A stretch of 64,000 nucleotides of DNA from Emiliania huxleyi CCMP1516 (taxonomy: Eukaryota; Haptophyta; Isochrysidales; Noelaerhabdaceae): NCBI RefSeq assembly GCF_000372725.1, contig NW_005195301.1, forward strand, positions 458,773 through 522,772, given 5' to 3'. Each line of letters begins with the position of its first letter. The first letter of the stretch is position 1. Shown one piece after another: positions 49,961-61,900 of this stretch. The position numbers and the translations under genes are program-made. The notes below the pieces were generated by a model, which was given only the letters and a program-made list of their open reading frames with translations, made no database searches and had not been told where the DNA came from.

Positions 49961-52900
49961 CTACACCCTGGAGAGTTGCTTGCTACTACTGCCGCGGCGC
50001 TGTTCTTCCGCGTACTTGAGCGCGATGTCTCGCGGCACAATCGGACGGCTGCTGCCTGCTTCCGAGGTGCGGGATTTGCCGAGGCGCTTTTCCGATGTTG
50101 ATTCCGGTGTGGACGTCGGCTCTGGCTCCATGCTGATGGTGTGCGGCAGAGACGGCTCCGTGCTGACGGAGGGCCGAAAGCGTGAAGGCTCCGTGCTGAC
50201 GGAGCCCCGAGTGCGTGAGTTCCGGCCGGGCTGCCGCGAAGGCTCCAGGCTACCCAGAGTGCGTCTGATTAAGCTCCCCGTGTGGCGGAGGTCCGCCGAA
50301 GCGCGCGCGTGGAGGCCCTTCGTGGCGGTCGCGCCGAGGTGCTTTGCAAGGAGCACGAGGGACACCTACAACGAGCACATGACACGTCGAGCGCTGCGCG
50401 CCTCGGAGGCAAAGAGAGTGTGAACAGAGAGAGCGCGCGCCTCGTGGTGCGGCCATGCCCTCGGGAAGCACGGGTGCGCCATGTCGCGGTACAGCCCATC
50501 TGCGATGAGCTCCTGCGGCGTGGTCTCGAAAAATCTCGCAAAGATGCAGCCGCCCTTTTCGGGGTCGTTCTCGTGCGCCATCACGATCTTGAGCTTGTCC
50601 TCGCGCGCCTGCTTGATTTGCTCGGCCAGCCCGGGCCGCTCGTCCGACCATGTCTCCTGGTTGAGGTAGAGCAGCATGTGGGTCGCGTCGTCGGCCTCCT
50701 CGGCAGTGGAGACGGTGAGGCCGGCGAAGGATTTGGCGAGCTCGTTGGCCAGATCCTCTGCGCCCGGGTTGGCAAGCGAGACCCGGACCGTCACTCGTTC
50801 GCTAAAGGCGAACGACGAGATCCGCGACTCGTCCGCGATGCAGAGCGGGAGGGAGACCTTGTTCATGTAGGCGGGCGTGCAGAGGAGCAGCGCCTACAGC
50901 ATCAGTGCGGGGTGTGGGGGAGATGCTGGTTCGGCCGTGGCTGCGGCCTGCGGCGCCTCTGCGATGATCTTGAGCGATACGCGCTGGAAGTCCTCGGCTC
51001 GCATCCAGACTGCGTGCGGCCGGTGCCTCTCAAAGATGATCCGCTGGAGGGTCTCGGGGCAATCTTCGCGCAGCTCCTCCATCGTCCCGCCGCCCTTTGT
51101 CGGGTCCGCCTCTTGCACGAGGACGATCGGCTTGTTCATCTCGAGCGACGAGCGAACCTCCCGGAGGCAGTTCTGCGGCGCGGGGGGGGCGGGGGGGGTG
51201 AAGCCCGTGTGCAGACACGACATCGGTGGGGGGTTGGCGCGCCTTGGAGCGGAAGTAGCCCTGCGAGAGGAAGAAGAGGATCATCGTCGTGTCTCGGATG
51301 TACTCCTCGAGCGCCCCGATGTCCTTGAGATCATCTACCTATGCGCACACCGCGGTGCGTCAGAGGGGCTCTGTGTGTAGCTAGCGCGGCTGAGCATGTG
51401 CGCGCGTCGAGGAATATCTTGACCCCTGGTAGTAGCAGCATGAGCTGCTTCTTGATGACCGCGGCGGCGTCCTAAGGGAAGGAAGGCCGCCTCTCCGGAC
51501 TACTCACATAAGTCACAAGTGGAGCAGGGGGGGCCACCTGCCCCGTGCTCCAGATGTGGCTGTTGAAGAGGTGCCACTTGATCCCGTGCGCGAGGGTCAG
51601 CTCGGGCTGCTGGTTGGTCGAGACGAGGCGGAACGTGGGCAGCTTGGCGACGCGACGGGCGGCGAAGATGGCACCGATGAGGAAGAAGATGAGGACGGCG
51701 GCGACCAGGGCGATCATCGAGTCAACAATCACATTGAGGCTGCTGAAGCCGAGGACATCGGCGGGGTCGGCTCCCTGGTACCGCTCCTCGATGCCGAGGT
51801 AGATGGTGGTCCAGTTGGTGCCGAGGAAGAGGAGGAGGAGCACGAGGCTCGTGGCGACGGCTAGCACGTCGTCCTCGACCCGATTGTAGGGGCGCACGAG
51901 GGCGATCGCCACCGAATAGCAAACGCAGACGAGCGTCGCCACCACGAGGCGAACAAAGGCGCGCTCCTCTGGGATCAGCAGCACCGCGCCCGTCAGAACG
52001 AGCTTGCGCGCCAGCTCGAGAGCCTCCCACCAGTAGTAGGTCAGCGCGTACTCTCGATGCAGGAAGCGAGTGGCGCGCGTCAGAGCAGTCCGCGTCTTCT
52101 TCTTCAGAGGCTTGTAGCAGGCGGCGAGGAGCGACATGTACAGGACCAGCGAGCCAATCGGCCAGACGACGATGAAGCCCTTGGCGAGGTTAGTGATGGG
52201 CTTGTGCTCGTCGGTGCCGCACTCAACGCTCGCGTCCTGCCGCATGTAGGAGACCTGCTCTAGCTCCTCGCCGGGCGGAGAGATGGTGTAGGCCTACGAG
52301 CAACACGTTGCGAGGACTGAGGGAACAAGGTTGAACGACACAGTCCGGCTGGTGTGCGACTCGGAGCCTGGCACGACCACGCACGGAAGATGGAGGCGCT
52401 GACAGAAGGGACGAAGCAAAAGATGAGAATGAGCGCTGCCGGCATGAAATCGAGGAGGCCGAGGGCCGCCTCCACATACCAAGGTATCGCCGAGATCGCT
52501 GTCACCACCGACACCTCCTCCTCCCTCGCAGGCGCTTGGTCCCTCGTCAACTGACGCCTGCGGTGGATCCGCCTGTGGTGGATCCGCAGCCCGATACCTG
52601 CCGATGGGGAGAGGGGTCAGCCCACCGTGCGTGCGTGCGTGCGTGCGTGCGTGCGGGCCGGGGAGGGGGGTGGGAGGTCGCCCGTGAGTAAGAGCAGCGC
52701 GATGAGACTGGCCGGCGTGATCGTGACCGCGAGGAGTCGAGACCGGTAGGGCAGGCACTGCGGCGGCAAGAGAAAGGCAGTCCAGTCGATGCTGATCGCC
52801 TCGGCCAGCTTGTCAGTCCAGGACGTGTACTCAATGGGCAGCCGCGCCGAGTAGGTGGTGGTGAGGACAATGCAGACCTGGTAGAAGCCGAGCAGGATTT

Positions 52901-55900
52901 TGAGCTTCGGCGTAAAGCCCATGCCGACGTAGAAGACGACGGCGCGGTCCGCGAGGCGGAGGATGCGGCCGATGTAGCCTGGCTTCTTTCGCCAGCCCTT
53001 CTTGCTGTAGGCCCAGGCCGCGATGCCGCACGCGACAAAGACGCAGAGGAAGAGGCCGGCGATGCGACCCACCACGGAGCCAAGTGGGAGGCAATCCCTG
53101 CAAGTGTCGCCTTCGACGAGGTGGTGCTTGTCCGCGACGCAGAGCCGGCACTCAGGGCCGTAAAAGCCGGGAGCGCAGTACTCGTACTCGTCTGACGGGC
53201 TCACCTCCTCGATCATCCGGCGGCGAGAGGCGTCCCCCGCATCCAGTTCGCTGCCAGCGCATCGCGTCTTGCCGGCCTCGCCGTCGCCGCCAAAGGAGCG
53301 GCACTCTGTCAGTGCGGCGCTCGAGGAGCTGGCGCGCCAGTAGCCTTGAGGGACGACGAGGGTCTCGAGCGTGGTGTTGGTCGGGCAGAAGGCGTTCGGC
53401 GGGCAAGGTTTGCAGTGCTCTGTCGGTGCCACCCAGATTTCTTTGGGGTCGGCGCTCGTCGACAGCAAATAGTAGCCCTCCTTGCAAATCGAGCAGGTGA
53501 CGCCGCCGCTCCCACTACTCAATGGATGGGGGCAGCGAGTGCACTCGCCCTGGCCAGGGTTGGCGGCGTAAGAGCCGGCGGCGCACTCGCTGCAGAAGTC
53601 GCTGCCGGTGCCGGAGGAGGTGCCGGGGTCACAGCTGGCGCACTCGGCGAGGCCGGTTGTGGCGGCGTAGCTGCCCTTGGCGCACGGCTTCTGCTCGATG
53701 GAGCCGGTGGTGGCGAAATGGCCCGGCGAGGCGGGGGTGCACTCGCTCGCGCCGGTCGCGCCCTGGTAGGAGCCCTCGACGCACAGCTCGCAGACCTCGT
53801 TGCGCGTGCCGCTGGCGAAGCTGCCCTCGCCGCACGCCGTCTGCTCGGTGGCGCCCCGGGCGGCGATGTGGCCCGGATCGGCGGGCGTGCACTGCGACGC
53901 GGCCGACAGGTCCGTCTTGTCCGAGTAGGAACCGCCCGCGCACGGCAGCGGCCTCGACGCGCCCGGCTCGCAGTAGCTACCTTTCTCGCACGCGCGGCAG
54001 GTCGTCGCGCCCGTGTCGTTCTGGTAGGATCCGGCGGAGCAGCGCTCGCACTTGGAGAGGCCGGGTGTGGCGGCGAAATGGCCAGGCTCACAGGGCTCGC
54101 ACGTCTCGCTGCTCTCCGCCCCCGGTGCCGCGCTCGCCGTGCCGACGGGGCACAGCTCACACGCCGCGCTCGAGTTGGAGCCGTTGTTCGGGTTGAAGCT
54201 GCCCGCGGGACAGGGCTGCCAGACAAGGCGGGAGGCGGCGCCCGCACCCTCACAGAAGCCGCCCTTCGGGCAGGCATCGCAGACGGCGCTGCCAACTTCG
54301 GGAGAGAAGGAGCCAGCGGGGCAGGCGAGGCACTCCTCCTGGCCTGCGAGGGGCTGGTATTGGCCGGGGGCACACGGTACACACGCCTCTTCGCTCGCCG
54401 CGCCGAGGGCAGGCATTCGCGTCCCGGGAGGGCACGGCGTCGGGTCGGCGGTGCCCTCCTCACAGTGGTGGCCTTTCGGGCACTGCCCGCTGCAAGTGGG
54501 GCTGCTCAGGTCCGTCTCGATGCCGTAGAAGCCGGCGGCGCACTTCTTCAGGCAGCCGGTAAAGTCGCCTGTGAAGGCATCCGCCCTCTTGCCGCTTGTG
54601 GGCGGCATGTACTGCCCGCGCTGGCAGACCCACTTGACAGGCGCGTTGGAGCTAACGGTCGTCTCGCCGTCGTTGCCCTTGAAGGTGGTTGCGGCGATGA
54701 GGGCGCCGTCACTGAGCGTATCCTGCGAGGAGTACTCGATCGCAGCGCCCTTCTCAGCCCCGTTGCGCTCAAAGACGGAGTCCCTGATGCGGAGGGCCTG
54801 GGAAAGCGAGGCAAAGAGCCCGCCGCCGCTATTCCCCGCCACGCAGCCCGTCACCGTCACCGCCTGCAGGTCGAGGCGGCTGCCCCGCTTGGAGGCAATG
54901 CCGCCCCCGTCCCTACCAGCGGAGGAGTTGATGATGGTGATGCCGCGCAGGACCGCCTCGCCGCCATCCTCCGCCAGAACTGAGCCGCCGTCCCCCTCCT
55001 CGTGGCCGTTGATGAGCGTGATGTCGTCCAGCAGCAAGCGGCAGCCGCCAGAGACGCGGAAATGCCGCGAGCCGCCCTCCGCGTCGATGGTTCCGCTCGC
55101 ATCGGGGCTGCTTCGGATCGAGATTGCTATGCCAGGGTTCGTGCACTCGAGCTCGCGGCCGCCGAGCGACAGCAAAGCGCCTCGCTGGAGCTGGAGGGAG
55201 GTGTTGGATGTGGCGGTGACGACGAGCGCGCGCAGCTCCTCCACGCTTTCGACGAGGCGGTGCGAGGGAAGGAGCGGCGGGAGCGGTGGCGGCGACGGCG
55301 GCGGAGGCGACGGCGGCGGGAGGGGCGGCGGCGAGGGTGGGGAAGGAGGCGGGCTTGGTGGAGGCGGGCTTGGTGGAGGCGGGGACGGGGGTGGCGGCGA
55401 GGGTGGCGGCGGAGAGGGAGGCGGGGATGGCGGCGGCGGCGAGGGCGGTGGCGGCGAGGGCGGCGGCGGAGAAGGTGGTGGTGGAGAGGGCGGTGGCGAT
55501 GGCGGCGGTGGCGACGGCGGAGGTGGTGACGGCGGCGGTGGTGACGGGGGTGGGGATGGAGGGCGTGGCGGCGGTGAGGGTGGCGGGAAGGCGCCGAGCA
55601 CATTGCCGCTCAGATGGGACGCTGCCGCGTACATCTCGTCGGTCGCCAGCCCGCGCGGCCACACGATGAGCTCCGCGATGGCAAAATCGGAGTTTTCGGT
55701 GGCTGCAAATACTCCGCCGTTGATCCAGAGCGAGGTGCCGCCTGAGCCGCCATCTGATGTGCCCACGTCCACGCCGTTCGCGAGCTTTAGCTGCGATCCC
55801 GCGTTCGTGCCACACATGACGAGCCAGTCCGTGTCGGGGAAGCCGATCAGCCCCTCGGCGATGCAATACCTGCAGGTGTAGAACGCGCCGTAGAACGCCA

Positions 55901-58900
55901 CGCCAGGCCGTCCCCAATGTCCGTGCAGCCAGTTGAAGTCGCCGCCATCGAAGATCCGCCCTTGTTTGCCTCCGGTGAACCTCGTCACCGAGCAGATGGT
56001 GAACTCGCTCTCGATGATGCGGCCTGGCCCGAACCGGACCACCGAAGACGTGCCGCCTTTCAGCGCAGTCACGAACCCTGGCGACCCGTTGCCGCTCTCG
56101 CGAACCCGTGAGAATCCGTCGCCCGAGGGCGGAATCCCACCAACGTTCCAGATCCGAACACCCTTCATCGATCCGGTGAAGTACTCGTTGTGATCCGGTG
56201 AAGTCCTGCCGACGCAAAAGTTGACGTTGGACGCCGCGGCGCCGCCCGTCTCCGTGTCGGTCGCGGTCGCGACGGTGACGCCATCAATGGAGAGCTTCCG
56301 CGTCGTGCCGTCAAACTCGACGGAGACGTGGTGCCAGCTGCCGTCGAGGAGAGTACTGCTGGCGCTCGACCGCAGGTCGTCGCCCCACCAGTAGTTATTG
56401 ATGCGCTGGCACCCATCATCGAGGCGGAAAGCATTGACAGAGTTGTCGGAGCCGTAATTGCCCCAGCCGACGATCCCGCCATTGTTGGAGCAGGCGGCGC
56501 TGGCCGGCTTGATGTACGCCTCGATGGCATACGGTTCAGTGCCCGTGGGCAGCGCGGCAGACGATCCCTCGCTCGCGTAGTAGCAGGTGCTGCCGTCGAG
56601 CGTGAACTCCTCCAAAGCCTCAAAGACCGGTTGCAGCGTCGACAGCGTCGCCGCGTTGCCGCTGCCGCTCGCGTCCGGCCAGGTGCCCTCGGTGAGGTCA
56701 AACTCGCCCATTCGGTACCACGCGTTCGCACCAGCCGGCAGCGCAAATGGGCGAAGCGGCGGCGGCGGCGGCGGCGACGGCGGCGACGGCGGCGACGGCG
56801 GCGACGGCAGCACGTAGACGCGAACCCCGCAAAGTGTGAGAGTTCGGCTGCTGCCCGGCAGCGAGATGGCCAATGTATCACCCACAGCCGCTGCGTCGCA
56901 AGTGACGAGCTTGTTCTCTCCAGGGCCAATCTGCACACCGTTGGCACAAGTCGACGACGATACCTTGACGGTGAACCCATTCAGACGGTCCGAGCAGCAA
57001 TCGCCGCGATTCAACACGCGGACAGCGACCACCGTGTAGGTGGATGGGAACGTCACGCGCCACCATGGGTCAGGCGAGGTAGCTGTGTGAGTGCACGTTC
57101 CGTCGGACCAGCTGCTGCTTGGGTTCGACGAGGCAACCGCTCGGGAAGCAACACCGCCAGCATGGGTGGAGCTTTGTGAAGTAGAAGCACTGCTCAAGTC
57201 GAGCTCGACGAGGGGAGGCAGCGGCGGCGGAGCCTGGGGCGGCGGCAGCGGCGGCGGCGGCGGCGGCGGCCGCGGTGGCGGCCGCGGCGGCCGCGGCGGC
57301 AGCGGCGGTGACGGTGGCGACGGCGGCGACGGCGGTGAGAAGGGCGGCGAGGGCGGCGGGGACGGCGGGGACGGCGGCGGAGGCGAGGGCGGCGGCGGGC
57401 TGGGCGGCGGAGGCGATGGAGGAGGGAAGGCCATCTTCAGCTCAAAGAGGCGTACGCCCACGTCGGGGTTGCTCTGCAAGTTCAAGCGCACCTCGAGCGT
57501 GGTGGCATCCTGCGGCAGGGTGAACGAGATGCTGAACTCCTGCTCCACGTTGATGGCGCTAAACTCGCTCATCAAGAGGCTCCTCGCAGTGAGGCCGGGG
57601 ATCGCGCGGCAGCAGCCGCCAGCGTTGGTGTAGTCTGCTCCCAAACTGACTGACGAACTGCTGCGCACGCCCTTGCGAACGAGCACAACGGTGAGGGTGG
57701 CCGGCCCCGGCCGGACGCTCGGATACGGCCCCCAAACCCAGCCGTTCCAATACTGCTGGCCGCCGAGCTGGAAGTAAACCCCTTCGCTCACCCACGGATA
57801 TCGATCAGAGCCAAGGCCTGGGCACCAGACGTTCGGCTCGTCGCATGACTGCGGTGGAGAGGGCGGCGGCGGCGGAGATAGAGGCGGCAGCGGCGGCGGC
57901 GACGGCGATGGTGGCAGTGATGGCGGCGAAGGCGGCGGATCCGGAGTCGCCGGCGGTGGCGGCGATGTCGGCGATGGCGGCGGTGCACACTCGCAGATTC
58001 CGTCACTAGTTGAGGAGACTGTCTGGCTGCACTGAATGGAGTACATGCCGGGGTTCGTGCATGTGTCGGCACCGCCACCATCCTCCCAGGCTGCGACGCA
58101 TGTGCGACCAATTGCCGTGCAGTAGTTTGCGCAATTGCGGCCATATGATGACCAAGTTACGAGCGCCTTGCAAGGGCCGCAGACAATGTCCACATTCGGC
58201 CAAAGACTTGCGTCACACAGCGGAGGCGGCAAAGGCGGCGACGGCAAGGGTGGTGGCAGGACGGCGCAGTCCATCGAATGACCTGCATGAACACATGAAC
58301 TGGTGCAGCACTCGATCATGTCATGAGCCCAGTTGCCCGTGCACCATTCTGTACTGCCAGCACACGTGTAAGAAGCACCCCAATCAGGCTGGCGTTGCAG
58401 GCACGCATCGTCATCAAAACACGAGGGCGGCGGCGGCAACGGCGACGGCGGAGGTTTGGGCGGGTGCGCCGGTGAGGGCGGAGGCGAAGAAGGCGACGGA
58501 GATGGCGGCAAGGACGGCGGCGACAGCGGAAAGGGCGGCGGCGGCGGCGGTGGCGGCGAAGGCGGCGGCGGCGGAGAGAGAGGCGGGAACAGAGGCGGGG
58601 ACAGTGGCGGCGGGGGCGGGGACAGAGGCGGCGGAGACGCGGCCGCCCTGCCGAGTAGCAGCGCGGCGGCGGCCACGCGGACTTGGGCGGCGGATGGCTC
58701 GAGCGAGGCGATTCCGCCGAGCCGCAAAGCTACCGCGCCGACGAGGCCCGTCTCGACAACCCGCCGGCCCTTCCCAGCGGCGTCGGCGGGACACGACTCG
58801 GGCACGATGCTGTTGACGGATAGGAGGCCCGACATGGCGCCGCGCCACCGAGTGTACCTCGCGATCGAGGCCTCGTAGGTCACGCCGCACAGGCCGACCA

Positions 58901-61900
58901 TTGCGACAAAGCAGAAGAAGTAGAAGAAGATCTGGGTGCTGCCAGTCGGTGCCATGCCCTCGATCTTCTTGGCGCGCCTCGAGCGCTTCTGGACCTTGTC
59001 GGGGCCGGTCTTGCTAGCCGTGGAGCCTCTCCAACTCAGCGCCACGACAGAGACGCCGAGGCACCCCATGAGGGCACTCATGAGGAGGGGCCAGGGAGAG
59101 CTGCCGGCCGTGTCCGTCTCGGCCGTGAAGATGTCGGCCTGTGGAAAGGCAAGCGCGACAGTCCGTCAGGCACGCTGGAAGAAGCACGTGATATGGGGCA
59201 ACGATAGGAGCAAACAGCGCGGCTCGCCTGGTCCGCCCACTCTAGCTCGCCCTGCTCGAACTCGAGCGTGGTAGAGTCGGCGCAGTTGAAGGAGACGCAG
59301 CGTGGCCGCGAGCCGGCGAGGTCACTTGAAATTGAGAAGAGATCGGTCGACTCGGCCGTCTTTGAGTCGGCGATCTGAGTGGCGCAGACCTCCGCTCGCC
59401 GCGCTAGCTCCTCCAGCGACGCCTCGCTGCGCTGCTCCTCCGACATCTCGGTCTTTGGCGGAACGGTCTTTGGCGGAACCGGCAGAATCATGGGCACCGC
59501 CTCAGTCTCGGACCACTGGGCCGGGATGGGCAGCGACGCCTGGGCCTTGCTAGAGGCGGCCCAGCAGCCTGGTGGCTCCTCGGACTCGAGCGCAAAGCGC
59601 CGTTCCGCCGTGGCGGGGTGGCGGGTGCGCACCTGCGGCCAAAGGCAGCGAGTGTTCATGCAGGGCAGACAGGGCGGGCAGAACGGGCAGCGGCGCGGGT
59701 GGGCAGGGGTGATGGTTTGGCAGCCGATGCAGCGGCGTGAGGAGTGCAGTGCGGGTCGCCGAGCGCCTGATGCGCCCGCTTCAGCTCGCCCTGCCCGACC
59801 TCGAGCAGCGAGGAGTTGGTGCGGGCAAAGGAGGCGCAGGCGCGCTGCCAGTCGGCGCACCCGCTTGAGACGGAGAAGAGATCGGACTCGACCGCGTTCG
59901 AGTCGGAGATCCGGGTGGAGCGGAGCTCTGCGGGACACGCAAACTCCCCCAGCGCGGCCGTCAGACGCGCATCGATGGCCCGGTCGCTCTGGAGGAAGAG
60001 GAGGTGCTGGGGCGCTGCCGCTCGCCCGACGTCCGCCGGCTTGGTCGTTGGCGGGCCGAGCGGGGCGACCAGGAGGCCGATGGACGCCTCAAGGGTCGCG
60101 AGAGGGGCGGACGCCGCATCCGGCGGCGCCTCGGTCTTGACAGAATCCTTGGTCGGGACTCGAGAAGCGTTCGCCAATCCGTCGTTCGCCCGCCACTCGC
60201 CGCCGGCGTGCATGCCAGAGACGGGCGCGCCGAGGCCAGTCTCGACCAGCTTCCGCACCTCCAGCATCCCGGGCTTCCGAGCGTCGGCGGGCCGCAACTC
60301 GGGCGACGTGTCGTTCACGGGCAAGACGGTGTCGCGTCCCCGAGCGATGATCCCCGTCCTGTTGCTGTGGACGGGGCCGACAGAGTCGATCTCAGGCTCG
60401 CCCTTGCGCTCCATGCTGTTGCGCGAGGCCGGGACGGTCTCCAAGTCGGCCTCGGCCTACACGCAAACACAGGCAATCGTTCCGTCAGCGGGTTACAAAG
60501 CTCGCACACAGAAAGAGCCAGAGGGGCGCTCACCGGCGGCTTCTCGTGGACGCCCTTGACGGACGCCGGCGGCTCGCCAATCAGGTGCAACGGCTCGCCC
60601 ACCGCCTCGTCGATCTCGTCCATTAGTGCTTCCCACAAGCGCCCCTCGTCGCATCCGCCCTGAACGGCGCGCGGGCTGTGGGTCACGAGCTTGCGCGGTG
60701 CGGATACTAGCATGCGAGCGAGCGAGCACGCACCGGGTGGTTGGCGGGCACGCTGTCCGACGACACGATGGCTGCAAACGAGCTGGTGTCGTTGCCGCCA
60801 ATCTCGCAGAAGCCGTTGAGCGTGAACGGCGTTGTGACTGCGGGAAAGGAAGTCGGGGACTCGTACCGCTGCGAGGAGAGGAGCGAGGTGGCAGAGTACG
60901 AGAAGTGCGCAAACGCGGCTCCGAGGCAGAGCGCGAGGATGCCAAACAGGCGGAGCAAATTGTAGGACTTTGGCCACGAGAACCGGCCGGAGGTAGAGCC
61001 CCCGGCCGTGGTAATCGTGGTCGTCTCGATGTTGACCGTCGCGCCCTGAAGAGGAGGGCGCGGGCCTGGCCGTGTGAGCGGCGAGCGGGGGAGGAGAGGA
61101 GGCCGCATATGCAAGCGGCGAGCACCGAATTTGTGGTCGACGGCGTGGAGCCGCGGGGCACCTTGCCGGTGCCACCGAGGATGCCCTCGTCGCCGTCCGT
61201 TCCGAGCAAGGCCCCGAACCTGTTGCTGCCGCCGACCGGGGTGGTGTTCTTGGTGCGGACGATCGGGGCGGATGCGCCCTTGCGCCCCTTCTTGCGGCGC
61301 GGGTTCGACGGGGTTGTCCGGTCGGAGATACCCTGCGCGCGCGCAAGCGGTGGGTGCGTCAATAGTTGAGGCTCTGCGCGTGCACCGCAGCGTACGAGCC
61401 GATCGGCGCCGTGGCGGGCTTCACCCCCGGAAATTCCTTGGCCGAGACGGTCCAGTCGGCGTCGCCCTGCGCAATGAAAGCGGGGTGCAAGTGAAGGAGG
61501 CCGACGCGCGGCGCAGAGTGCGCGGCGCTCGCCGCTGGAAGCTCCTTGATCGACGGCAGCGGCGCGCCGCCGGCGGTGACCGGCTCGAGAGCCGGCGCGT
61601 CTTCGGTGACCGGCTTGAGAGCCGGCGCGTTTGTGGTGACGCCGGTTGGGGCCGTCTTCGGGTCGGTCGGGCGGTCGGGCCGTCTTCGGGCCTTTGAGTT
61701 GCGGCGCCACATCACCGTGCCGATGGCGCCGCAGGCGATGGCGAGGAGGATGAGCACGATTGCGGGCATGAGAAGCGGCGAGCAGCTCACGAGCGAGGAC
61801 GCCTTCGAGGCGACGGCGGGCGAGAAGGCCGAGGACGCCGCCGAAGCGACGCCGGATGAGAAGGCCGAGGACGCCGAGGCGACGGCAGACGAGAAGGCCG

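Noticed and set aside
53346-54983. 545-codon plus-strand open frame
   Set aside because: It lies wholly opposite the cysteine-repeat region of the receptor gene. The minus strand shows the real domain pattern, and the plus frame is an Ala/Gly/Arg-rich shadow caused by high GC.
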